Positions 42,705 through 54,509 of a stretch of 64,000 bases of DNA are shown in pieces. Each line of letters starts with the position of its first letter. Within the stretch, counting starts at the first letter, position 1. The notes under the pieces were generated by a model, which was not told the origin of the DNA, searched no databases, and saw only the letters and a list, made by a program, of their open reading frames with translations. The stretch spans positions 145,882,874-145,946,873 of the forward strand of contig CM060965.1 in assembly GCA_030765045.1 (NCBI GenBank). The letters are read 5' to 3'. The stretch is from Tenodera sinensis. Taxonomy: Eukaryota > Arthropoda > Insecta > Mantodea > Mantidae. The position numbers and the translations under genes were made by a program.

Positions 42705-44030
42705 TAAGCTTTCACGGCCGGTGTCATAGAATACAGAATGAATATCTGGGCTTGTGGGCCATGTTCTAGTGGAAATTCTTCCAGACATTTCGTTCGAAGC
42801 TGCGTCGAACATCATTAGTGGTGTGACCGTAGTACTACGCTACTCTTGGCGAACTGATACGGAGCCATTTGGTTTCACAGGTGTTATATGCTTAACATGT
42901 ATGGGCGTATGACAGTTGGTCTGGTCTTTGTTTATTGGCTTGGCTGCTGCATAGGTGGTTTAAAGTGGGGGCTGCTTCCATTGTTGTCAAAGGGTTGGCA
43001 TTTATTGTAACTGAAGCTGTTGATGGCGTATGATTTTGAATTTGTCTCCAGTCAGGTTTTTTGCATGCTTTGTATAATGTTGTATGCCAAGCTTTGTTTA
43101 AGTGCTTTGTTTCTTCCTTCCTATTGAAGTTATCATTATGTTTAAAAATCTCATGTCTTTATAACTTAACCGGGCATAATAATGAAATGTGGAAGACAGG
43201 ATAACTGTGTCTGAGTACTGTATAATGTGCTTCCCCAGCACTAGTAATGCGTGTTCTGCAGCTGCAGACTTTTCTGTTTGTCCCAAAAGGCAACATCTCG
43301 AGTATTCTGTAATGCGTGTGTTTACTGTACGTTGTGTGATTGCTATATAGACAGTGCCACATTAGCACGGAATTCTGTAAACACCTGCAGAAGAGAGTGG
43401 TTCTTTTGGATCTTTTGCTGAATGTAGTATGTTCTGTATTTGTTGTGTGAGTTTCTAGATGGCATGGATGTCATTTTTTTTAAGAACTTTCTCAATGCGA
43501 TCAGTAATACCTTTGATGTATAGCAGATATGCTTTATTCTTCTCTTTAGGGTCAATTTGCTTTGGTGTAGAATGGGGCTTCCTTCTGGGGTTTAAGGCAT
43601 GGTTAACTTCTTGGCTGGTGTAACCGTTGGCCTGCAAAGCACTATTAATGTGAGAAAGTTCCAGGGGAAGTAGTTGTGGTTGGCAGATGCGGTTAGCACG
43701 ATCTACTAGTGTTTTAATGACAGCTCTCTTCTGGCCAGGATGGTGGTTGGAGAGTTTGCATAGCTACTGTCTGTGTGTGTGGGTTTGCAGTAGACTGTGT
43801 GAGAGAGCATATCATCGGGCTTCCTGGCTATGAGTACATCCAAAAACGGTAGTTGTCCATTGCTCTCCATTTCCATTGTGAACTGTATGTGTAGATGAAT
43901 AGAGTTGATATGATGTAGGAAATCTGTCAAGGTCTCTTGTCTGTGACTCCAGATGTGAACATGTCATTTACATAGCAAAGCCAGCATATGGGCTTTTGTT
44001 TAGCAGAATCCAAACCGGTGGCCTCAAAAT
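42705..44030 (-). mobile_element. Penelope-like element, second copy, decayed
   Basis: The minus strand from 44030: KPICWLCYVNDMF (RT palm, YVDD changed to YVND at 43963-43974), then LHHINSIHLHIQFTMEMESN and GQLPFLDVLIARKP with VYCKPTHTDSSY (43930-43706), then the linker and GIY-YIG remnant (MGQTEKSAAAEHALLVLGKH, 43286-43098). It ends in the terminal module at 42705-42820 (aagctttcacggccggtgtc, cttgtgggccatgttcta, ccagacatttcg). Multiple frameshifts. 5'-truncated within RT. Confidence 0.8.
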
Positions 44031-44039
44031 GTTCCATGT

Positions 44040-44150
44040 AATAGCAATAACTGGACTGGAGTGGCTATGGATTTACTGGCATGTAAAAGAACTGCAGGGC
44101 AAACTTCCGACACACCAGCGATGCTGACATGATCTTGGCAATTGACTTAA
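44040..44150 (+). mobile_element. 3' fragment of the second SINE family
   Basis: Plus-strand ggatttactggcatgtaaaa, then gaactgcaggg and ccagcgatgctgacatgatc match the complement of the body at 11.64 and 37.8 kb. The tRNA head is absent. Confidence 0.5.
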
Positions 44151-44164
44151 ACAACAAAATAATT

Positions 44165-44578
44165 TTTTTTTCTCACCAAAGTGACCCGGGTTCAATTCCA
44201 GGTGTGTGGATTATGTGGTGGACACAACGGCACAGGGGCAAATTTTCTCTGGGTTCTGTGGTTTGCCGTGTCGTCATTCCACCAATTGTTCTATCACCAC
44301 CTTTCCTGTCATCTTTCACCATCTTTTCATATCATCCACTTCCTTGCCCTCACACCAGGCTTTGGGCTGATCATCATCCTGGTTCCTCTGTATGATTTTC
44401 TCCAGTTACAAAGACTGCGTATATCTAGTCGGGAGGGCTTGGGCCACTGACCACATCCCACTCTGCACCACTGGACCCTGCTCATGATGCCTGTAGTGAG
44501 CAGAGGTGGGGCTTCCAGCGGCTGGGTGTTAGGCCAAGACAATGCTCAAAGGACTATAGTGCTACAGGGCAGGACATC
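44165..44578 (+). mobile_element. SINE-like repeat, fourth family, copy 1
   Basis: It starts near a B-box-like CCGGGTTCAATTCC (44187-44200). It shares ggg.gggacttgggccactgaccacatccca-type text, atgatgcctgtagtgagcag and aggtgggg..cagc with the repeat at 49.48-49.82 kb. No coding capacity. Confidence 0.55.
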
Positions 44579-44784
44579 ATTTATTTGTTCATTAAGGAAG
44601 ACATGTTTCAGGAGCTATTACTCCCATCCTCAGTTTCTGTTCAACCACAAAAATAACTGATGTAGTGTCAAAAAATCAACTAAGTAATACAGTTAACATC
44701 TTTAATTTTGTTATATGTGATTGAGTGATGATGATGTTGTGTAACTTTACCTGTTTGGTATCTGTGATCATCATTCTCAGTGAG

Positions 44785-45020
44785 ATCCACAGAATAAAAA
44801 TCTGATGTGTTGCACTCACATAACTTTCCCTACTCTTGTACTAGATATACTTACAAACTTGTATTCCCCTATCTTCTTTGTATTAGTGAAGATAAACATT
44901 TGCGGAAATTATGTTTTTGGTGATTTTCTTCAAGGGGAATATGGGAGTACAGTAGACTTTGAGCAAGTCAGATCTTTTAGAGCTGGTCGCTATATGAAGC
45001 CTTAGAAATTCCATTCTCTT
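44785..45020 (+). repeat. Interspersed repeat shared with 57.8 kb, copy 1
   Basis: atctgatgtgttgcactcac, tactcttgtactagatat and gaatatgggagtacagtaga align in order with 57825-58030. Class unknown. Confidence 0.6.
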
Positions 45021-45059
45021 TGCATGGTCAAGACATAAAACAGGGAATGACCTAATGAT

Positions 45060-45720
45060 TTGCCAACAAACAGTGATTTATTAAATGCTAAATTTGTTCT
45101 TTCTGCAGAGGATACTACCGTTTTAATTTCTGGTAAAGATAAACAGGAACTTAAAGTAAACATTGATAGGACAGCAGATTATGCAGTAAAGTAGTTTTGT
45201 AAAAGCAGATTTATCATTAATAAAAGTAAAAGTGTTAGTGTATGCTTCCATCATAAAATTAAAAAAAATGTCAAGCTTTTCTGAAGTTGGTAACAATGTC
45301 AGATAAAATTAAATTTCTTGGATACAGAGTAACCTCAACTGGGAAATTCATATTGATGTTCTATCCAAAAGATTATCTCAGATATACTTTGCATTGCATT
45401 CCCTAAAATCTTAAATTAATGGACGTACTTAAAATAGCCCATTTTGTATACATATTTCCATACTCACCTATCATATGACGTATTATTTTTGGGAAGTTCC
45501 AGTAAAAACAAACAGAATCTTCATAATACAAGAGCATTCAGGATAATGTTAAATCTGGACAAGAGTGCAAACTATATACCTTACTTCAAATTATTAAATA
45601 CCTTGACTGTACCATAGCTATACATTTATGAAACTTTAGTAACAATGCACAAGCAGTGCAATAGTTTTAACAGTAATGCTGATATTCATGAGTACAATAC
45701 AAGAAATAAATTTAAATAGC
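45060..45720 (+). pseudogene. LINE RT palm to C-terminal fragment
   Basis: It reads VLSAEDTTVLISGKDKQELK (AEDTT for ADDTT), FIINKSKSVSVCFHHKIKKN, LSYDVLFLGSS, ASRIMLNLDK-like RIMLNLDKSANYIP and HEYNTRNKFK. These follow LINE RT from the catalytic block to the C-terminal 'YNTR' motif. Frames shift several times. The first catalytic aspartate is changed to glutamate. Confidence 0.65.
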
Positions 45721-45754
45721 TAAAACTGTATAAGTGTACTTGTGTCGATGCTTT

Positions 45755-46417
45755 AAAACAAGGTGACCCAGTATCACGAATGCATTATTGTCAACAGTTT
45801 CTTTCATCAGTGAATGACAGTTTACTTGATCCACAGTTTCTGTTCTTTTCTGACAAGGCGTGATTCCACCTAAATGGTCCATTCATAACAGTTGGTACTG
45901 GGTCTCTAAAAATCCACATCGCGTTTAAGAAATCCCTGATTATGATCGAAAAGTCAGACTTTGGTATGCTGTTAGCACTAGACGCATAATCGGTCCAATA
46001 TTCTACAAGCAGACTGTAAATGCAGAGAGGTACTGAAATGACATTTTGACCCCATTTTATCATGAACTGATAGAAGAAGAGAAATCATATGAGTGATTTC
46101 AACAAGATTCTGCTACTGCCCATACAGCAGAGGAGTTCATGAATAAAATTAGGAAAGTGTTTGAAGATAGAGTGATTAGTGCTGGTGCATGGCCTTCTCA
46201 CTCCCCCGATCTAACAGCATGTGATTTTTACTTGTGGGATAACCTGAAAGACAAAGTTTACAAGACAAATCCTCATACATTGAAAGAACTAAAACAAAAT
46301 ATTAGAAATGAAATAGAAAACATTACAGTGGCCCAACTTAATTGCGTGAATTAGAATGTGTTCTCCCAATATGTTTGTTTAGCCGAGGGTGGACGACATT
46401 TCCAGTATCTTCTATAA
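45755..46417 (+). pseudogene. Transposase C-terminal half ('SPDLTPCDF' group)
   Basis: Shifted frames read RMHYCQQFLS, FFSD.A.FHLNG, RRIIGPIFYKQTVNAERY, FQQDSATAHTAEEFMNKI, WPSHSPDLTACDFYLWDNLK and NPHTLKELKQNIRNEIENIT, then after TAG (46352-46354) NVFSQYVCLAEGGRHFQYLL to the stop at 46415. By my count 38 residues separate the FQQD and ACDF aspartates. The downstream complement of aatgaagaaccctgta (near 46520) may be the terminal repeat. Same group as the relic at 6.4-7.05 kb. Confidence 0.75.
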
Positions 46418-46639
46418 GGTAAGAGTGTTATACAGGCTTTATGCACAGTTTACACAGGAGCAAAGCCGGCTGTGGCACACCCACAGGCGAAATGCTATGC
46501 ACCCGTTAGGTTTTAAATGAAGAACCCTGTATTATGTAGGTACTTTGTACTAATATATGTAATGAACTGTTTATTTGGTTAATATTGAATATATGCTAAA
46601 ACACTTCACATTGCTTTTCACATACAAGCAGCATTACGT

Positions 46640-46745
46640 TGTACCCACTTATTGCACAACTTGTAGTAATACATGTAATTGACAATAATTCATACTCAGG
46701 ATATGGTAGTCTTACTTATATATGTAGTTGTAGATGTATATATTT
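46640..46745 (+). repeat. Direct repeat flanking a LINE relic, left copy
   Basis: Contains ttgcacaacttgtagtaata, cataattgacaata-type text and tatatatgtagttgtagatg. A matching copy is at 48255-48360, on the far side of the LINE relic. Too long and diverged to be a simple target duplication. Confidence 0.65.
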
Positions 46746-46849
46746 GAAATAAAGTAGTAACACAATCTAAATTGTTAAATCTAAATTGTGATCAGGATGA
46801 ACGCTCAACATCGTTTATTGCAAACAGGTAACATTATATTGATGCACTC

Positions 46850-48245
46850 CAACATTATCCAGTAACAGCAAATAAAGGAATTCCTAAACTAATACATGCA
46901 AATGATTTAATGGTAGGATCTATAATGGTAGCAGGGTTACAAAAGGCAATAGATGACATAGATAACTTTTGTGAGGAGTAGGGAATAAAAATAAACATAA
47001 ATAAATCTAACATTTGCAAAAAAAAGGAGTAAAGCTGTAAAAGGAAGAAAATAAGTATTATGGCAAAAGAGAGGAAGTGGTTAAAAATTTGAATACTTAG
47101 GAGTAAGGTTGAATAATAATGGGAGTGATAGGTACATAATAAAAAGATAGAAACAAAAGGAAGGACAGCAATGGAAGTTTTAAGAACATACAAATATAAC
47201 CTAGAAATAACAACTAAATGGTTGTAAAGAATACATGAGCAATGAGTGGTATCAAAAATCTTTGTGCAGTAGAGATTTGGGAGGCCACTGAGGTAAACGA
47301 ACAGGTGGATAAAATGTGTAGAATGTTTTGTAAAAAGCTACTAGGGTTACCAAGATTGGCACCAAGAAAAATAGCATTAGTAGAATTAGAAAAGACAAGA
47401 GGGAAAGGAATAATATTGGAAAGAATAATAAAATTTTGGTACAGGTGTTTACCAAAGGAAAAGAGAAACTTTTGAAATTATGTATAAAGCATCAAGAAAG
47501 CCTAGAGAACATAAATAGCTGGTGGGCAGCGGTAGGAAGAATTATGGAGGAAAGAGGAATGGGAGATACATGGGGGCTAGAAGAAAGGAACGTAAGTGAT
47601 GTGGGTAAATTTGCTAAGAACTAGAACAGAGGACATAGAAAGCAGGAAATTTGGGGAAGAAAAGAAAACAAAAAATCATTACAATTTTATAAACAAATCG
47701 AAAGATATTGGGGAAGAGAACCACATGTAGATAACTGCAGTAGTCAAGAAAAGGAAGGGTTAACTTGGATGAGAATATGTACAGTATTTTTAAGAGGATT
47801 AAGAGCTAGAGAAAAAGGAATATGTGAATTGTGTGGTGAGAAAGTATATCACATATGATATAGTGTAAAGAGGGAGTAAAGATAACAAGAAAAGAAGATT
47901 AGAAGTATAGGCAGATTTTTGCAGAAAGTAAAAGAAAAATGGGAAAGAAATGTAAAGAATATAAGAAAAGAAAGGGAAAATAAATAAAGGGGAAGAATTG
48001 GTAAGAGCTGCCTGATAGAGCAAAGGCCAGGGTGCCAAGAAAGTTGGGGTGGCTCTGATAGTAAAGAAAGTGTATATAATGTAAGATAGATAAAGTGAAA
48101 TTTTGTAAAAGTAGGCAAAAGAATTTTGGAACAGCTGCAGGTTTCCTGTAGCTGAGGTAACTTAGATTTAATTATACTTATTCATTTAATTTTTGTTTTT
48201 AGTAGGTTAAGATTATATTGTTTTTGAGTGCAAATAAATTATTCA
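46850..48245 (+). pseudogene. LINE ORF2 C-terminal half
   Basis: Plus-strand shifts give NKGIPKLIHANDLMVGSIMV (palm, YADD changed to HAND at 46895-46906), GIKININKSNI, FEYLGVRLNNNGS, WEATEVNEQVDKMCRMFCKK-LLGLPRLAP and, near 47765-47860, LRAREKGICELCGEKVYH, a CX2C..H remnant. This is the end of a LINE ORF2. Purine-rich on this strand, which produces the hydrophobic antisense frames. 3' end near 48245. Confidence 0.65.
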
Positions 48246-48254
48246 TTTTCATAT

Positions 48255-48360
48255 TCATACTTGTTGCACAACTTGTAATAATACACATAATTGACAATAC
48301 TTCACACTCAGAATATTGTAGTTCCAGTTATATATGTAGTTATAGATGTATATGCTTGAA
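48255..48360 (+). repeat. Direct repeat flanking a LINE relic, right copy
   Basis: Right counterpart of 46640-46745: ttgcacaacttgtaataata, attgacaatacttcacactc, tatatatgtagttatagatg. Confidence 0.65.
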
Positions 48361-48369
48361 AAAGTGAAG

Positions 48370-49475
48370 ACACTGAAAAGGGACAGTGGCTGACCCCAGC
48401 AACTTTAATGAAGCAACATTATGTTCTTAAACCATCACTTATTAACTCAGGATAACTTTGTATCTACCCAGGAATCACTAACATAGGTATTTTTGATGAA
48501 ACAGCATTTTTAGCAAATACACAATCATATCAGTTCTAGTAAATTATGATATGGTGTATTGATTATTTTTTATCTGATTATTGTAATTATTATTTTCAAT
48601 CTGATTATTGTACTTAGAATCTGCTTGCATTGCAGCTTGATGAAGCCAATATTTCAGTATAGAAATTAAGCAGTGAACAAGGTTGAATTGAATTGGAATC
48701 AAATTTGATTGTATCACTAGAAACCAACAGTAAATGGGCATGAACACTTAGTAATGGACAAGAATTTTAAAGTCAACTTCTTCCTACAGCCTCGAGATAT
48801 AACCTCACTGTTTTTTGTGAATAGTTCATGTTATGAACCATTAAATACAGACTACAAATCTGTTGGTAACCTAAAAATGTTTCTTAGCACAATATGTGTT
48901 AATTGGGTACCAGGAAGAATTTTGGTATGTGACAGAAAGAAAGGTAACACCAGGTCTTCAAGAAATATCATTAAAAAGAACTCCCATTTAATTTACATGT
49001 AAAGGGTAGGTATGGTTTAATTAAAAAGGAGGGTTTTGCATATGTTCAAATACGTCTATCACTAGAGCATCATTGTCATTGGTTCTTCCAATTATTATGA
49101 CAGTCTTCCTAATTGAAGTTATCCACACTGCTTACTAATTGTGTGGACATCTTTCAATTTCTGCGCCTGGCTTAATGAATGTTTAACTGATAGATTTTTC
49201 CTAATGAGTTCATTTGCCTTGCTATATTGCTTCCATGACTTTCTCCAAAGAGGAATGTCTTAGTCATTATTCTCTTATAATTATGTTTGTAACAGCCTAA
49301 GTTATCAAATGAGATGAACCTTTGTGCTGAAATGTTCTAGATTTCAGATACATCATTGCTGTTATGCATTTTAGACAACCTTTGTCATAGTTCTAACAAA
49401 TTTTAAACAAAACTGATGTCAATAACCAATTTAAGGCCCCATTCTTTACAGCAATTATAAATTAGTATTAATACA
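48370..49475. other. No gene seen
   Basis: AT-rich, with stops in all frames. No splice-flanked frame or recognisable repeat. Confidence 0.4.
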
Positions 49476-49477
49476 AG

Positions 49478-49825
49478 CTGGTCGTCTCCTTACCATGGTG
49501 GTGGCACTGCTGCTTACTAAGGGAGACCCGAATTCCACTCCCAGTACCAGTGTCGGGATTTTCTCCTACTGGGAGACCTGGCCCATGCTACACTCAGCCT
49601 TGTTAGGTCACTGAGGGGCTAATTGAGCAGCTACTTGAGTGAGAGATAGTGGCTCCTGGTCAAGAAGACCACATAACCGGCTGGGAGGGACTGGTGTGCT
49701 GACCACATCCCACCTCCAGTACTACACCCCACTAATGATGCCTGTGATGGGCAGAGGTGGGGGACACAGCAGTCGGGCAATAGGCCTTGGCCCGGCTGAG
49801 CTGTTGTGCCACGGGGTTACGATTT
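49478..49825 (+). mobile_element. SINE-like repeat, fourth family, copy 2
   Basis: Starts gctggtcgtctccttaccat, contains ggagacccgaattccactcc (decayed B box) and ends in gctgttgtgccacggggtta. Shares gctgaccacatcccacctcc and atgatgcctgtgatgggcag with 44.44-44.51 kb. Confidence 0.55.
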
Positions 49826-49972
49826 ATTGATGTATAGCTTAATTTTGATAAGTAGCTTCTCACACATTACCTGTAAGCTTCCTTCTAAGTAATCACTGAT
49901 CATTTTGTTGGTTAGAAGGAAAAAAGCTATTTGTTCAGGATTTTTGTGCACACTTAATACATTGGTTATCAT

Positions 49973-52154
49973 TAGGGCTCAGAAGTTCATGCCCTAAAAA
50001 ACACTGAAATATGCTTTTAAAAACTTCAAAATATGCCAAGAAATATGCACTATTTAATTAAAAAAATTAATGTCCCTTTGCAGTAGACGAGTTAGTGTAA
50101 ATAATAAAGTTACCTTATTCCTTAGAAGTTGAAGCAGAAGTGATCCCGCTGCTAGTATTAACTGCTAAATTGTAGTTTACAACCAACACTTTGGACAAAT
50201 TTTGAACTGTAAAACATCGTCTGTTGTCTCGCAAAACACTTTTGTAACGTGAAAAACTTCTCTCCACGTCACAAGATGTTATCGGAGCATATTTAAATGA
50301 TGTTAACTGTTTCACAGAGAGTCAACAGAGCGTGACGGATGGTTTCCTTTCGAGGATGTCTCGAAGATCGCACATCCGTTTGTAACCAGAATTTTTTGAA
50401 ATTACATAATTCACTTTCTCTTTCACTTCTTGTCCTATGCTACCAGAAACCGAACTTAGATCACATGTTTTTTTCAAAGACAGTAAGTGATTCATGCAAA
50501 GGAGTTCCTACAACTTCCAATGCCATTATGGCTGTTGGTAAGAAAGAAAAATGGGTAGATATGAAACTAAGATCCTCTTTTAACCCAGTGCCTGACAGAA
50601 TATTTTGCACAGTTTCTATTGATGAAGCATCGTTCGAGTCCAATGAATTTACAACCTCTCCGACTATTTCTATGTGCTAAACATAATATAAAACTTTATC
50701 GAGCCATGTTCTCCATCGAGTTAACACTGGTGCAGGAGGAAGTTGGATATTAGCTGCTGTTGATCTAAACAACTTAACTCCTTTTGGAAATTTAACAAAA
50801 ATTCTCTTTGTACTGGACACAAATCTATCTACCAATGGGAAAGAATCACATATTGTCTCAGAAATGCGATGAAGAATGTGTGCCAAACAAGTTATATGAA
50901 TTAAGTTAGGGAAAATACCTTTCAGAGTTTGTCGTGATTTTACCATATAAGGTAACATATAACAGCAACCAGTCGTATTTGATACCACATGGGCATTGTA
51001 ATTTCAAAGAGTCAATCACAAACTGTGTCACAGTTACATTGTCTGTGGCTGACAATTCGCACACATTAAGAAGATAAAGCGTAGTCTTTTGTTCATTATT
51101 TAAGGCACCCACGACTATATTAGCAATAGAACGGCGCTCAGAATCAGAGGTTTCATTAATAGACAACCACACAAACAGATCCACTAATTCATTTTGTATA
51201 TTTGACAATACGTTATTGTAACAATGCCCTCCATAAGTCTTACGGAGTGTACTTTCTTCAGGCACATATGTCGAGTATATTTAGCAAGAAAGTTTTTAAG
51301 TATTGGATTATTAATTTTGAGCAAGGGAATATCAGCAGCTAAAAATACTTGGCACAAGTCATAGGAAAATTCAGTAACTCTACTTCCTAAACACTACTAA
51401 TTGTTTTAGAACAGGTTATTTGTTTGCGAATTTTCTGATTAAATTCTCCTTACTTATGTTTTGCTGTGTTTATGTGCTGAATTATTTGAAATCTTTTCTC
51501 ACTCCCTATATTTTTCTCACACGCTCCACAAAACAGTACCCTATTATCTGTAGATATTAAATAACCCAAAAACTCTTTCTGTAAATTAATTAATCTAGCA
51601 CTCGAAGTTGGTTTTATTTTGGGCATTTGAAGAGCTTTTTAACATGTTATAAGCCTATTTTAATTTGGTGGGAACCAGTTCACAACACTGTTAAGTTTGA
51701 AGACCACGACACAACTACTGGTGTGCAGGCAAGCATTGCTATAATCGTGCTGCTCAAAACGTTGACCTGCACTTTATCTCTCCGATAACACACTGATTAT
51801 TTTCTACGCACATACATAGATACAATGAAAGGATGGAAACAGGGGATTCACTGCATGAATACATGACTCAACATTAGTTATTTCATCAACATATGCAATA
51901 CTACTAATATGAATAATATTATCCAGGTGAAAAAAAAAACAATAAAAAACCATAAAAATCGTTAAAATATGATATATAGGGGCTATAATATTGAAATATT
52001 ATGCATTTATCAAAATCAAGAAAATATGCAGTTATATGCACCATAAAATCATGTCCAAATAACTGATAATTCCATAATTCGTGCACATAATGTAAAAGCA
52101 TACATTTTTAACCCCTATGAAAAAATATGCAAATGCATGAACTTCCTAGCCCTA
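49973..52154 (-). mobile_element. hAT transposon with 8-bp target duplication
   Basis: Terminal repeats: tagggctcagaagttcatgc at 49973 and the complement of gcatgaacttcctagcccta ending at 52154, 18 of 20 matching. The flanks are GTTATCAT at 49965-49972 and 52155-52162, a perfect 8-bp duplication, the hAT hallmark. Subterminal aatatgc motifs recur at both ends. Length 2182 bp. It ends 65 bp before the host exon at 52220. Confidence 0.9.
50115..51626 (-). pseudogene. hAT transposase, frameshifted
   Basis: The ATG at 51626 opens a BED-like finger (LFCGACEKNIGSEKRF..QHINTAKH; CX2C and HX5H) up to a stop near 51445. Then AADIPLLKINNPILKNFLAK, the DUF659-like part LRKTYGGHCYNNVLSNI and FVWLSINETSDSERRSIANI, MVKSRQTLKGIFPNLIHITC followed by LAHILHRISE, RWRTWLDKVLYYV, and DSNDASSIETVQNILSGTGL. 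The C-terminal dimerisation region CDVERSFSRYKSVLRDNRR ends near 50115. Domain order is complete but several frameshifts and stops break it. It once made a DDE transposase; this copy cannot. Confidence 0.8.
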
Positions 52155-52219
52155 GTTATCATAATGTAGGATAATCAACTGGCATGCCATTTAGCTTGAG
52201 CCTCTTTTCTGTTCTTCAG

Positions 52220-52601
52220 GTTATGATTAAACATAGTAATGGCTTCCAATAATCTTAGTGGAAGCCTTGGGCAGCCTCAGAATGCAGTAACAGCTATCGG
52301 AAATATCATTACTAACACTACAACAGCAGGAACTATGGTTACTGCAGGATCCATGGTTACAGCTGGTACCATGGTTACACTTCCTGCACAGCAACAAGCA
52401 ACACAACAAATGCAGCAACCAATACAGCAGCAGCAACAACTACAACCAACTCAACTGCAACCAAGCCAGCTCCAACCATCTCAACTGCAACCTACTCAAC
52501 TACAACCGCAACCACAGCAGCAAGTTCAGTCACAACAGCAGCAGTCTGTAGGAACTAGTATTGACACTCCAATGGAAATAGATTCAGGAACACAAACAGT
52601 T
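52220..52601 (+). CDS. First coding exon of a glutamine-rich protein (unidentified)
   Basis: A strong acceptor (cctcttttctgttcttcag) ends at 52219. After 19 nt of leader the ATG at 52239 has G at -3 and +4. It encodes 121 codons to a donor GTT|GTAAGT (52602), phase 0. Residues 14-50 are Thr/Val/Gly-rich with repeated GTMVTAG and SMVTAG units. Residues 51-100 are Gln-rich with four tandem LQP(T/S)Q pentapeptides. The end is DTPMEIDSGTQTV. Such composition is typical of activation domains of transcription factors or co-regulators, acting in the nucleus, but I do not recognise the family. In-frame TGA at 52224 shows translation starts at this ATG. Further exons were not found before 64000. Confidence 0.7.
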
Positions 52602-53034
52602 GTAAGTTTTAATATCTGTTAGCTGCCTTATATGGATAAAGATTATTATCTTATTTACAATATACAAAAATTCTCTATGTGTATTTTAAATGGAAATTGA
52701 AGATTCATATTTACAGCATTCTACTTAAACTTATAAAAATCCATTTATTTCTTTAAAATGTTCCAGAAAAATATTACAGGTATGTCAGTATAAAACTTCT
52801 CAGCGTTATTTGTATACAACTATATGCACTTTAAATGTGTGTATATCATAGATGGGGAGAATTGACTCAATGGGTCACTTCCTCTACATCATAATTTTAA
52901 CCGGCACTGCCTCACAATGGTTAGCTACTAGGCCGCGCCTTCTGTTAATGTCAGTCCTTCAAATTGTGTCAGTAAGCATAGTGGGCAAACACTTGATTGC
53001 ACTGCTGTCACCCCCCTTCCCCATGCCTGGTGTA

Positions 53035-54506
53035 TATATGGGTCATTCCATGTCAAATCGCACAAAATTTGACCTTCATGTCTCCGATTTCATTAATATT
53101 AAATTTACGTGTTCTGTGAATGAAAAAATGATATCCCTATTCCTTTGTTCATCTGTAAATTAATTATTTTGGTAAATATGAAGCATTAATTTTTTTTATA
53201 TTTTGCGCACACTGTTCTACATAAACATAAATATCTCTGGTATTATTTTTCAGATAAATATGATCTGTAGCTCATTTTGAACATTAAAATGTGTACTTTA
53301 TTTATACGTTAAACAAAAAACAATTAGTTTGATATTTCCTATTTTACAAGGCCATTAACATTACAAACATCATTAACAATACTTACTTTTAACTAAAAAT
53401 TTCCGGGAAAATTTTTAAAACATAGCTTGATGATGCCATGTAATCCTAGAAAAAGTTCAGATTGGAATTCCAAATACATGCAGAGAAATTAAATAACTTA
53501 CCAAGCCGTGTAGACTGAAGTAACCGTGCTTTCACAGGTAGAAGGTATACACACCACGGGCAGCTGATTGCGTGTCATGTGTTGCACTCCCGTCAAGGTC
53601 AAACTGTTAGCATAAACACTGAAATGGGTCATTCCACATCAAATCGAACGCTTCTGAAACTTGACATACTATTTTCTCCATTTTTTTTAAACTTATCAAT
53701 AGATGACATTAAATAATCCGCAATTCGGTATAATGATTTTTATATAATACAATATGCAAATATACTGTAAAAATAATATTAATAAAGCACAAAATAAGCG
53801 TGTCACACCAAAAAGAAAACATATAGATTATTTCATGTCATCTATTGATAAGATTAAAAAAAGATTGGAGAAAATAGTATGTCAAGTTTCAGAAGCATTC
53901 GATTTGACATGGAATAACCCATTTCAGTATTTATGCTAACAGTTTGACCTTGACAGGAGTGCAACACATGACACGCAATCAGCTGCACGTGGTGTGTATA
54001 CCTTCTAGCCGTGAAAGCAGGGTTACTCCAGTCTGCATGGCTTGGTAAGTTATTTAATTTCTCTGCATGTATTTGGAATTCCAATCTGAACTTTTTCTAG
54101 GATAACATGGCATCATCAAGCTAAAAATTTTCTCGGAAATTTTTAGTTAAAAGTAAGTATTGTTAATGATGTTTGTAATGTTAATGGCCTTGTAAAAATA
54201 GGAAATATCAAATTAGTTGTTTTTTGTTTAACGTATAAATAAAGTACACATTTTAATGTTCAAAATGAGCTACAGATCATATTTATCTGAAAAATAATAC
54301 CAGAGATATTTATGTTTATGTAGAACAGTGTGGACAAAATATCCAAAAATTTAATGCTTTATATTTACCAAAATAATTAATTTACAGACGAACAAAAGAA
54401 TGGGGGTATCATTTTTTCATTCACAGAACACGTAAATTTAATATTAATGAAATCGGAGACATGAAGGTCAAATTTTGTGCAATTTGACATGGAATGACTC
54501 ATATAT
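53035..54506. mobile_element. Giant palindrome, about 680-bp inverted arms
   Basis: The left arm (53035-53717) and right arm (53827-54506) are inverted copies with a 109-bp spacer. The motif ggtcattccatgtcaaatcg starts each arm (53041 and complement ending 54500) and recurs inside each at a matching distance (53626-53646 and 53900-53920). Thus each arm itself is a 585-bp unit plus a 90-bp inner hairpin. Flanks are tatata. No coding frame. It fits a fold-back or nested MITE. Confidence 0.85.
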
Positions 54507-54509
54507 CCT

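Noticed and set aside
47799..48118. Hydrophobic minus-strand frames
   Set aside because: Antisense of a purine-rich LINE 3' region; no start context or conserved motif.
52227..52439. Cys/Leu-rich minus-strand frame
   Set aside because: Exact antisense of the glutamine-coding repeats of the real exon.
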